A DNA stretch of 17,437 nt from an uncultured Oscillibacter sp. (lineage in GTDB: Bacteria > Bacillota > Clostridia > Oscillospirales > Oscillospiraceae): the NCBI GenBank assembly GCA_910586735.1, contig CAJUJW010000050.1, positions 1-17,437 on the forward strand, written 5' to 3'. The notes below the pieces were generated by a model, which did not search any database, had not been told where the DNA came from, and saw nothing but the letters and a program-made list of their open reading frames with translations. Shown in pieces: positions 1 through 8,234 of this stretch (within the stretch, counting starts at the first letter, position 1; each line of letters starts with the position of its first letter). The translations under genes were made by a program, and so were the position numbers.

Positions 1-74
1 ACAAGCTGAACCTGACCTTCTCCGGCAGCGTCTGCCACGTCTTCGACAAGGACGGGAAAAACCTGGAATTCTAA
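1..74 (+). CDS. C-terminal end of a probable sugar ABC transporter ATP-binding protein (partial)
   Basis: Only the last 23 codons are visible, in the frame that begins at base 3 and ends with TAA at 72-74. The tail reads ...GSVCHVFDKDGKNLEF. A closing beta-strand with an H-x-FD-x-(D/E)-G-x pattern is typical of the C-terminal TOBE-type domain of MsmK/UgpC/MalK ATPases that power carbohydrate ABC importers, where the protein often ends a few residues after 'HLFD'. The assignment rests on this short motif and on the neighbouring alpha-galactosidase gene, which lies 77 bases downstream on the same strand. Nothing catalytic is visible. It could be another protein with a similar tail, so the call is tentative. 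Confidence 0.45.
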   Translation, partial: KLNLTFSGSVCHVFDKDGKNLEF

Positions 75-83
75 AACACAATG

Positions 84-110
84 CCGCCGCCTCCTGCCAG
101 GGGGCGGCGG
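84..110. repeat. GC-rich hairpin between the partial ATPase gene and the alpha-galactosidase gene
   Basis: CCGCCGCCTCC (84-94) can pair with GGGGGCGGCGG (100-110), an 11-bp stem with one G-T pair and the five-base loop TGCCA. It starts ten bases after the stop codon of the upstream gene. No T-run follows on the plus strand (the next bases are TATCC), so it is a weak candidate for a factor-independent terminator. An intercistronic hairpin that protects or partly terminates the upstream message is more likely. No separate promoter for the alpha-galactosidase gene is evident in the 41 bases that remain before its start codon. Confidence 0.5.
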
Positions 111-151
111 TATCCAGCAAAACATGCAAACGATGAAACGAGGGGTTTCCT

Positions 152-2335
152 ATGATTGTTCTGGATAAGGAAAAACACGTGTTCACCCTGCATACCCAAA
201 ACACCACCTATCAAATGAAGGCCGACGAGAACCGCGTCCTGCTCCACACCTACTACGGGCCCCGGGTGGAGGGCGGCGACCTTTCCTATTTGATCCAGTA
301 CGCCGACCGGGGCTTCTGCCCCAACCCCAGCCAGGTGGGCCAGCGCCGGGACTACTCTTTGGACACCCTTCCCCAGGAGTATTCCACCTGCGGCGTGGGG
401 GACTTCCGCCTCTCCTCCGCCCAGGTGGAGCAGCCCGACGGAAGCCGCCTCCTGGATCTGCGGTACGAGTCCCATGAGATTCGCCCCGGCAAGTACGTCC
501 TGGAGGGCCTGCCCGCCTTTCACGGGCAGGGTGGCGAGACCCTCTCCGTCCTCCTGCGGGACCCCTTCTCCGGCGTGGAGGCGGATCTTTTGTACGGCGT
601 GTTTGAGGAGTACGACCTGATCACCAGGACCGTCCAGATCCGAAACCGCGGAGACCGCCCGGTCCGCCTGACCCAGGCGGCCAGCCTCTGCCTGGACCTC
701 CCCCCCGCCGGAATGGACTTCATCACCTTCGACGGGGGCCACGTCCGGGAGCGCTGGATGAACCGGACCCCCCTGCGCCCCGGCGTCCAGAGCGCCGGAA
801 GCACCCGGGGAACCTCCAGTCATCAGCACAACCCCTTTGTCATGCTCTGTGAGCGGGACGCCGGGGAGGACCACGGCCTGTGCTACGGCGCGGCGCTCTT
901 GTACAGCGGCGGCTTCCAGGTCGAGGCGGAGCTGAGCCAGTTCGGCGACATCCGCCTGGTGATGGGCCTCCAGTCCCAGGGCTTCTCCTGGCAGCTGAAC
1001 CCCGGCGAGACCTTCACCGCCCCGGAGGCCGCCATGATCTGCTCCCCCCGCGGTTTCACCCCCATGACCCATCGGTTCCACCGGGCCGTCCGGGAGCGGC
1101 TCCTCCGGGACCCCTACGCGGGAAAGCGGCCCCCCGTGCTGGTGAACAACTGGGAGGCCACCTATTTTGACTTCGACGAGGAAAAACTGCTGAACATCGC
1201 CAAGGTGGCCGCGCCCCTGGGCATCAAGCTCCTGGTGATGGACGACGGCTGGTTCGGCGAGCGGAACGACGACTTCGGCGGCCTGGGGGACTGGACCGTC
1301 AACCGCCGCAAGCTCCCCGGCGGGCTGGAGGAGCTGGTGCCCCAGGTCCAGAAGCTGGGCATGCAGTTCGGCCTCTGGGTGGAGCCGGAGATGGTCAGCG
1401 AGAACAGCGCCCTCTACCGGGCCCACCCCGAGTGGACCCTGGGGGCGCCGGGCCGCCCCGCCGCCAGGGGGCGCAGCCAGCTGGCCCTGGACCTCTCCCG
1501 GGAGGACGTGCGGGACTACCTCTTCGGCGCATTGAAAAACGTGCTGGACAGCACGGAAATCGCCTACGTCAAGTGGGACATGAACCGCTCCTTCACGGAC
1601 ATCTGGTCCGCCGCCCTGCCCCCCGAGCGCCAGGGGGAGACCCCCCACCGCTATATCCTGGGGCTCTACGAGCTGCTGGAGCGCCTCCGCCGGACCTATC
1701 CGGGTCTGCTCATCGAGGGGTGCAGCGGCGGCGGCGGACGCTTCGACCTGGGCATGCTGTACTACACCCCCCAAATTTGGTGCAGCGACAACAGCGACGC
1801 CATCGACCGCCTGCGCATCCAGTACGGGACCTCCTTCTGCTACCCCTCCGCCTGCGTAGGGTCCCACGTCTCCGCCTCCCCCAACGAGCAGAACGGCCGC
1901 GTCACCCCCCTGGAGACCCGGGGCGTGGTGGCCATGAGCGGCACCTTCGGCTATGAGATGGACCTGTGCCGGTGTTCGGAGGAGGAGAAGGCGGTCATCC
2001 GCCGCCAGACGGAGGACTTCAAGCGCTACGCCCCCCTGATTCGGGAGGGGGATTACTACCGCCTCACCGTGCCCTTCCAGGCCCCCGGCTACACCGCCTG
2101 GGCCCACGTGGCCCCGGACCGGCAGGAGGCCCTGGTCAGCCTGGTCACCGGGTCCACCTGGGCGGCACAGCCCTTCGTCACCCTCCGCCTCAAGGGGCTG
2201 GACCCCGCCGCCCGGTATCGGATCAACGGCGGCGAGGCCCTCTGGAACGGGGACGCGCTGATGTACGCCGGGTATCCCGTGCCCCTCATGCAGGGGGACT
2301 ATCAGGCGCTCCAGCTCCACCTGGAGGCGGTTTAA
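152..2335 (+). CDS. alpha-galactosidase, glycoside hydrolase family 36
   Basis: Hydrolyses terminal alpha-1,6-galactosyl residues from melibiose, raffinose and stachyose, releasing galactose (EC 3.2.1.22). The 727-aa length is normal for the AgaA/RafA-type GH36 subgroup. The N-terminal part (about 1-320) fits the beta-sandwich domain, followed by the (beta/alpha)8 barrel. The barrel has the galactose-binding pair D364-D365 in MDDGWFG, WVEPEM at 410-414, the nucleophile D476 in YVKWDMNR, the EGCSGGGGRFD segment at 522-532, and the acid/base D546 in SDNSDA. The spacing of these residues matches characterised bacterial enzymes closely. No signal peptide is seen, so it acts in the cytoplasm on imported sugar. 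The ATG at 152 follows a GAGGGG ribosome binding site. The gene lies 77 bases after a likely sugar-transporter ATPase gene and converges with the araC gene 24 bases away. Confidence 0.95.
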   Translation: MIVLDKEKHVFTLHTQNTTYQMKADENRVLLHTYYGPRVEGGDLSYLIQYADRGFCPNPSQVGQRRDYSLDTLPQEYSTCGVGDFRLSSAQVEQPDGSRLLDLRYESHEIRPGKYVLEGLPAFHGQGGETLSVLLRDPFSGVEADLLYGVFEEYDLITRTVQIRNRGDRPVRLTQAASLCLDLPPAGMDFITFDGGHVRERWMNRTPLRPGVQSAGSTRGTSSHQHNPFVMLCERDAGEDHGLCYGAALLYSGGFQVEAELSQFGDIRLVMGLQSQGFSWQLNPGETFTAPEAAMICSPRGFTPMTHRFHRAVRERLLRDPYAGKRPPVLVNNWEATYFDFDEEKLLNIAKVAAPLGIKLLVMDDGWFGERNDDFGGLGDWTVNRRKLPGGLEELVPQVQKLGMQFGLWVEPEMVSENSALYRAHPEWTLGAPGRPAARGRSQLALDLSREDVRDYLFGALKNVLDSTEIAYVKWDMNRSFTDIWSAALPPERQGETPHRYILGLYELLERLRRTYPGLLIEGCSGGGGRFDLGMLYYTPQIWCSDNSDAIDRLRIQYGTSFCYPSACVGSHVSASPNEQNGRVTPLETRGVVAMSGTFGYEMDLCRCSEEEKAVIRRQTEDFKRYAPLIREGDYYRLTVPFQAPGYTAWAHVAPDRQEALVSLVTGSTWAAQPFVTLRLKGLDPAARYRINGGEALWNGDALMYAGYPVPLMQGDYQALQLHLEAV

Positions 2336-2359
2336 GGGGGAGAGTCCTGTCCGCCCGGT

Positions 2360-3205
2360 TTAGGCCCTGTTCTGCCCCCGCCACTCCCGGGGAGAGACGC
2401 CGTAGCGCTTCTTGAAGGCCCGGGAGAAGTGCAGCTGGTTGGGATAGCCGCAGGCCACCGAGATGGCCCCGATGGAGGACTTGGTGGTCTTCATCAGCTC
2501 CGCCGCCTTGGACAGCCGCAGGCGGATCAAAAACTCCTGAGGCGGGCAGCCCATGATGTCCCGGAAGAGCTTGCTGAAATAACTGCGGTTCAGCTTGCAC
2601 ACGTCGGCGATCTCCTCCACCGTCACCTCCCGCTGGTAGTTGTGCTCCATGAAGGTCACCGCCTCCTGGATGTAGAAGTCCTGAATGCGGGAGGACTGGA
2701 CCACCCGCCGGGTGGAGGAGGACTGAATCAGCGCGTCCAGGAACAGGCACAGGTACCCGATGAGGCACAGGGTGGACGCGCTGGAGTGGTCCGCGATGTA
2801 GAGCATGGAGTCCCGCACCGGCTCGGCCAGGGCGGCGCTCCTGGGCTGGTAAATGGGCTGGGAGGGCCCCAGTCCTGCGGCGCCGAGGAACTCCTCCGCC
2901 CGGAGGCCCCCGAACTCCAGCCAGACGTACTTCCACGGGTCCCGCTGGTCGGCGTAATAGGTGTTCACCAGTCCGGGCCAGATCAGGAAGCCCTGGCCCT
3001 CCCCCAGCTCGTAGTACCGGGTAACGCCGTCGGGCCCGTCCGCGTTCAGGCTGCCCCGGCCCGAGATCACGTAGTGAAAGAGAAAGTGATTGCGCACAAA
3101 GGGGCCGAAGGAGTGCAGGGGGTCGCACTGCTCCCAGCCGTACTGGAAGAGCCTGAGGTCCAGGAAGTTCTCATTGGGGAACACGGAGAAGGAAAAGTCT
3201 CTCAT
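2360..3205 (-). CDS. AraC-family transcriptional regulator
   Basis: A 281-aa two-domain regulator. Residues about 20-120 fit the cupin-like sugar-sensing domain of AraC proteins (FLFHYVISGRG, followed by a GQGFLIWPG turn typical of the jelly-roll). Residues about 180-277 form the double helix-turn-helix: VTVEEIADVCKLNRSYFSKLF is the first motif, and IGAISVACGYPNQLHFSRAFKK with the family-typical GVSPREWR ending is the second. The reading frame stays open for 45 codons upstream, but the ATG at 3205 is chosen because an AAAGGA sequence precedes it and the cupin domain begins right after it. The upstream part covers the palindromes and promoter described separately. The gene is convergent with the alpha-galactosidase gene and divergent from the amylosucrase gene, so it is the likely local activator of sugar-use genes. 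Its inducer cannot be read from sequence. Confidence 0.92.
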   Translation of the reverse strand: MRDFSFSVFPNENFLDLRLFQYGWEQCDPLHSFGPFVRNHFLFHYVISGRGSLNADGPDGVTRYYELGEGQGFLIWPGLVNTYYADQRDPWKYVWLEFGGLRAEEFLGAAGLGPSQPIYQPRSAALAEPVRDSMLYIADHSSASTLCLIGYLCLFLDALIQSSSTRRVVQSSRIQDFYIQEAVTFMEHNYQREVTVEEIADVCKLNRSYFSKLFRDIMGCPPQEFLIRLRLSKAAELMKTTKSSIGAISVACGYPNQLHFSRAFKKRYGVSPREWRGQNRA

Positions 3206-3264
3206 ATCCGGGCACGTCCTTTCTTGGAAATCCTCGATGGTTCTATGGCTGCGCGCGCTGTACA

Positions 3265-3314
3265 CATCCGGCGGGCTGTGCCCGCCGGATGAAAAACGCA
3301 GACTGCGTTTTTCA
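3265..3314. repeat. two abutting perfect palindromes in the araC-amylosucrase intergenic region
   Basis: The first is CATCCGGCGGGC (3265-3276), loop TGT, GCCCGCCGGATG (3280-3291): a perfect 12-bp stem. The second is TGAAAAACGCAG (3290-3301), one central A (3302), CTGCGTTTTTCA (3303-3314): again 12 perfect pairs, sharing two bases with the first. On the minus strand both lie in the predicted araC leader, between its promoter and start codon. On the plus strand they precede the amylosucrase gene. The second palindrome has T-runs on both strands and could terminate transcription. The compact, composite structure also looks like a dispersed REP-like repeat or small non-autonomous element. The sequence alone does not decide between regulatory site, attenuator and repeat. 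Confidence 0.85.
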
Positions 3315-3328
3315 AATTCGCCAACACG

Positions 3329-3357
3329 ATTATACCACAAATCCCCGCCAAAACCAA
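3329..3357 (-). promoter_or_regulatory. predicted sigma-A promoter of the araC gene
   Basis: Read on the minus strand: TTGGTT (3352-3357), a 17-base spacer, then a perfect TATAAT (3329-3334) preceded by TGG, which makes an extended -10. Transcription should start near 3322, giving an araC leader of about 115 bases that contains both palindromes. The -35 element lies only some ten bases from the ribosome binding site of the divergent amylosucrase gene. A plus-strand promoter for that gene was not recognised with confidence; TTATAC at 3330-3335 is a weak overlapping -10 candidate. Confidence 0.65.
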
Positions 3358-3380
3358 CCGGAAATAAGGAGGAACCGGCT

Positions 3381-5204
<1,824 letters not shown>

Positions 5205-5272
5205 AGGAACCCCCTTCCGCCGCGCGAGGGTTTCGAGCTTGTCAACAACTCTCGGCAATTTTCGACAAGATG

Positions 5273-5310
5273 AAGAGCCGCCGTCAGCAATGCTGACGGC
5301 GGCTCTTTTG
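5273..5310 (+). terminator. Rho-independent terminator after the amylosucrase gene
   Basis: AAGAGCCGCCGTCAGC (5273-5288) pairs perfectly with GCTGACGGCGGCTCTT (5292-5307) around the three-base loop AAT. The stem merges into TTTT (5306-5309). It lies 68 bases after the amylosucrase stop and ends transcription on the plus strand before the convergent chemoreceptor gene. On the minus strand the same stem is followed by CATCTTG without a T-run, so termination there is weaker. Confidence 0.9.
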
Positions 5311-5358
5311 TCGTCTTATCGCCAGGAAATGCCTGGGGCGCTCAGGAGAGAACGGGCC

Positions 5359-6945
5359 TCACAGGTTGGCAAACACGTTCACCTGCCGTTGCAGCTCTCC
5401 CACAATCTCCTGGTTCGTGTCCATCCCGGCGGTGATGCCCGCCATGTCCTCCGCCAGGCTTCGGGTGCTGCCGCTGACGCCCGTGACGCCGGAGACCGCC
5501 CCGTCCACCGCGCCGGATATGGCGGAGATGGACGCCGCGATTTCCGCCATGGACCCTCGGAGCCGGTCCGCCTGCTGGTTGAACGCCTCCATGGACCGCT
5601 CGATATAGGCCGCGTCGTCCCGGTACTGCCGCCCGGACTGGACGGACTGCTCAAGCTGGGCCAGCAGGGCCTTCCCCAGGTAGTCCGCCAGCTCCTGGGC
5701 GCTGCGGGCCAGATAATCCACAGCGCCGGTGACAACGCCGCTCACCTCCTGGATATGACCGGCGGTCTCCCCGCAGGAGTCCGCCAGGCGGCGAATCTCC
5801 CGGGCCACCACCGCGAAGCCCTTCCCGGCCTCCCCGGCCCGGGTGGCCTCCATTGAGGCGTTGACGGCGATCAGGTCCGTGGAGGTAGAAATGGAGAGAA
5901 TGTCCGCCGTCAGGACGCCGATCTGGTCCACGCTCTTGCTGCGCTGGATAGCCTGGTTCAGCAGGTCCATGATCTCCTCCGTCTTGGCCCGGACCGTCTC
6001 CGTCTCCGCCTGAGCGGAACGCTCCATCTCCTCCGCCCGGTTCCGCATCTCCACGGAATACCCGGTGATGGCGGCGCACTCCTCCGCCATGCGCACCGCG
6101 TCCTCCTGGGTACCGGAGGCGCTGGCCGTGATGGCGGCGGTGTTCCCGGCGATTTCCTCCAGGGCGGCGGAGAGCTGTTCCGTCAGGCCGGAGAGCTCCC
6201 GGGCACTGCCGGTGGAGGTGCGGGTCCGCTTCCGAACCTCCCCCACCACGCCGCTGATGCGCTGAGAGCTGCCCTGGAGCGTGCCCATGGCGTCCCGGAT
6301 GGGGGCGATGACGTACTTCCGAATGATACGCAGAGCCGCCCAGACCAGCAGTACGCCCGCCAGCAGCGTGGCCGCGCTGGTAGCTAGGGACACGGCGTAC
6401 ACGGCGGTCAGATGGCCCTTGGCCTCCTCCGCCCTGGCGCTGACGGAGGCGGAGAGCCCGTCCAGGTCCCGCTCCGCGGCGTCGATTCTGACGGCCACAT
6501 CCCCATTGGCCATGGCGTAGGCCTCCTGGGTTTTGCTGTCGGCGCTGGCGCAGACCAGGTGGACCAGGGCGTGCTTGAAGGCGTCGTAATTCTCCAGCAG
6601 GGAGTGGTAGGACCCCTGGCCGTCCCCGGCCGCGTAGGGCTCGTAGTCCGCCAGCTTCCCGTCCAGGTCCGCCTCCTCCGCCTTGATCTCCTGGACCAGA
6701 CGGATCATGGTGGCGTGATCCGCCGCCACGATGTGGCTCAGGGCCAGGCGGTGGAGATCCATCATGGAGCGGCGGATCTCCCCCAGCCGGGCCTCGCTGA
6801 CCATGTACTCGTCTACGATGACACCGACCCCGGCGTGGACATTGTTGATGCTGAACACCGCCAGCAGGTTGCTCAGCAGCGTCACCAGGCCCAGCAGGAC
6901 GATGGGCAGAATCAGGCGCTGCTGCAAGGTCATCTTTCCCTTCAT
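5359..6945 (-). CDS. methyl-accepting chemotaxis protein
   Basis: A 528-aa membrane chemoreceptor that would relay ligand binding to the CheA/CheW array. Transmembrane helix 1 spans about 11-33 and helix 2 about 182-206. The helical stretch between them (about 35-180) fits a four-helix-bundle sensor domain. The cytoplasmic coiled-coil signalling domain carries the conserved hairpin tip at about 350-382 (STDLIAVNASMEATRAGEAG, then KGFAVVAREIRRLA). After helix 2 there is a PIRDAM start, but no clear second half of a HAMP domain (no DEIG-type motif). No C-terminal CheR-docking pentapeptide is seen. The ATG at 6945 has GGAGGAG upstream; the frame stays open much further upstream, but that part overlaps the binding-protein gene. 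It is the last gene of the unit, 26 bases after the solute-binding protein gene, which suggests the two work together. Confidence 0.93.
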   Translation of the reverse strand: MKGKMTLQQRLILPIVLLGLVTLLSNLLAVFSINNVHAGVGVIVDEYMVSEARLGEIRRSMMDLHRLALSHIVAADHATMIRLVQEIKAEEADLDGKLADYEPYAAGDGQGSYHSLLENYDAFKHALVHLVCASADSKTQEAYAMANGDVAVRIDAAERDLDGLSASVSARAEEAKGHLTAVYAVSLATSAATLLAGVLLVWAALRIIRKYVIAPIRDAMGTLQGSSQRISGVVGEVRKRTRTSTGSARELSGLTEQLSAALEEIAGNTAAITASASGTQEDAVRMAEECAAITGYSVEMRNRAEEMERSAQAETETVRAKTEEIMDLLNQAIQRSKSVDQIGVLTADILSISTSTDLIAVNASMEATRAGEAGKGFAVVAREIRRLADSCGETAGHIQEVSGVVTGAVDYLARSAQELADYLGKALLAQLEQSVQSGRQYRDDAAYIERSMEAFNQQADRLRGSMAEIAASISAISGAVDGAVSGVTGVSGSTRSLAEDMAGITAGMDTNQEIVGELQRQVNVFANL

Positions 6946-6971
6946 GCGATCTCCTCCGTAGTCTTGTGGTC

Positions 6972-8198
6972 TCAGCGGGCCGTGACGCCCTCCGCCATGT
7001 GGTCCAGCTGGGATTGCAGGTCCGTGCCGGAGGGGTTCCCCCGGGCCATGTTCCCGGCGAACTCGGAAACCGGGTCCCAGAACTTGCCCCCCACCCGCTG
7101 GAGCTGGGAGAACTCCGACTGGGCCAGCAGGGCCGCGATAGCCGGGGAGTCCTGCACCTCCGGGGACTCGGCGGCCTGGATGTTGGCCGGGCCCTGGCCC
7201 CGCAGGGCGAAGCGCCGGGCCTGATTCTCCCGGCTGGTGATCCACTCCGCCAGGCGGGCGGCCCACACCGGGCTCTGAGAGTAGGCGTTCACGCCGATGA
7301 GCTTGCACCCGGAGAAGGAGGCCATCCGCACCTCCTGCCCCGCGCAGGTGAAGGCGGGCAGCCGGGCGGCCCCGGCGTTCTCGCCCCAGGCCTCCTGAAC
7401 GGCCATGTCGTTCCACACGCCGCTGACCCCCGCAATCACGGACCCGTCCCGCACCCCAGCCAGGAACTCCTCGTCCGTCCGGCTGGCGAAGCCGGGGCTG
7501 GCGGCGATGTCCAGCATGGCCTGGGCCACGTCCACGCCCCGGATGGGGCCCTCCTGGCTGTTCCAGGTGCAGTAGTTGGTGATCCCGTCGTCGTTGAGGC
7601 CCACCTCCAGGCCCGTGTTGCCGAAGAAGGCGTAGACATACCAGGCGGAGCTCCAGTCCATGACCACCAGCCGCCCGGCCTGGGCGGCGATGTCCGTCAT
7701 GCGGTTCAGGCTCTCCACGTCCTCGGGGCTGAAATAGGCTTTGTTGTAGTACAGGAAATAGCCGTTGTCCGCCGTCAGGGGATAGGCGTACAGCGTGCCG
7801 CCCACGCTGGCGGCCTCCACGGCGGCGGTGAGGCTGGCGGCGGCGATCTCCGCCGCGTTCTCCACGGGGTCCAGGGCCCCGGCGGCGGCCAGGGCCGACA
7901 GCTGGTCGTCGGCGAAGGTGAACACGTCCGGCCCGCCCTCCAGGTCCGCCAGCAGAGCGTCCTTGCAGCCGGACTCCCCCTGGGCCTGATAGGTGATGCT
8001 GAAGGACGCCTCGCCGGCGTAGCGGGCCTGGAAGGAGGCGATCATCTCCTCCATCAGCGCCTCGTCCTCCGCCGCCCCCCAGACGGTGAGGCGGACGGTC
8101 TCGGGCCCGGCGGGGCTCTCCGGCGGGGGCACCTCTTTCTTCCCGCAGCCGGTGAGCAGAAGCGCCAGGGTCAACAGCAGACAGATGATTCGTTTCAT
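6972..8198 (-). CDS. sugar-type extracellular solute-binding lipoprotein (family 1), without its own permease
   Basis: A 408-aa ligand-binding protein. The N-terminus has a basic start, a leucine-rich core and the lipobox LLTGC, so C18 should be lipidated and the mature protein held on the outer face of the membrane. The body resembles the maltose-binding-protein class: PLTADNGYFLYYNK at 140-153, then an AGVSGVWND segment (256-264) and a GVNAYS strand near 302, all typical landmarks. The ATG at 8198 is preferred over the GTG nine bases upstream because GGAAGGG lies about ten bases before the ATG and too close to the GTG. It is 36 bases after the peptidase gene and 26 bases before the chemoreceptor gene. 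No transporter membrane gene adjoins it, so it may feed ligand to the chemoreceptor. The ligand cannot be told from sequence. Confidence 0.88.
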   Translation of the reverse strand: MKRIICLLLTLALLLTGCGKKEVPPPESPAGPETVRLTVWGAAEDEALMEEMIASFQARYAGEASFSITYQAQGESGCKDALLADLEGGPDVFTFADDQLSALAAAGALDPVENAAEIAAASLTAAVEAASVGGTLYAYPLTADNGYFLYYNKAYFSPEDVESLNRMTDIAAQAGRLVVMDWSSAWYVYAFFGNTGLEVGLNDDGITNYCTWNSQEGPIRGVDVAQAMLDIAASPGFASRTDEEFLAGVRDGSVIAGVSGVWNDMAVQEAWGENAGAARLPAFTCAGQEVRMASFSGCKLIGVNAYSQSPVWAARLAEWITSRENQARRFALRGQGPANIQAAESPEVQDSPAIAALLAQSEFSQLQRVGGKFWDPVSEFAGNMARGNPSGTDLQSQLDHMAEGVTAR

Positions 8199-8234
8199 GG
8201 CAAGCACACCCTTCCTCTGGTTTTGCCGGCGCGG

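Noticed and set aside
124..168. Short upstream frame (14 codons) overlapping the alpha-galactosidase start
   Set aside because: It has no ribosome binding site in front, and its length is what chance would give; the strong GAGGGG site belongs to the ATG at 152.
71..2320. Very long open frame on the minus strand opposite the alpha-galactosidase gene
   Set aside because: It is an antisense shadow produced by high GC at third positions. Its product is rich in Gly, Ala, Val and Pro repeats with no recognisable domain, while the plus frame has a complete GH36 active site.
2336..2359. Possible shared terminator between the convergent alpha-galactosidase and araC genes
   Set aside because: The 24-base gap only allows a weak GGCGG/CCGCC pairing that reaches into the coding region, and no T-run is present on either strand.
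3206..3340. 45-codon upstream extension of the araC reading frame
   Set aside because: It would run through the palindromes and the predicted promoter, has no ribosome binding site, and its peptide does not look like part of an AraC protein.
5238..5269. Inverted repeat CTTGTC ... GACAAG with a 20-base gap before the terminator
   Set aside because: Only six pairs around a long spacer; it could be an operator half-site pair but occurs by chance often enough that no feature is claimed.
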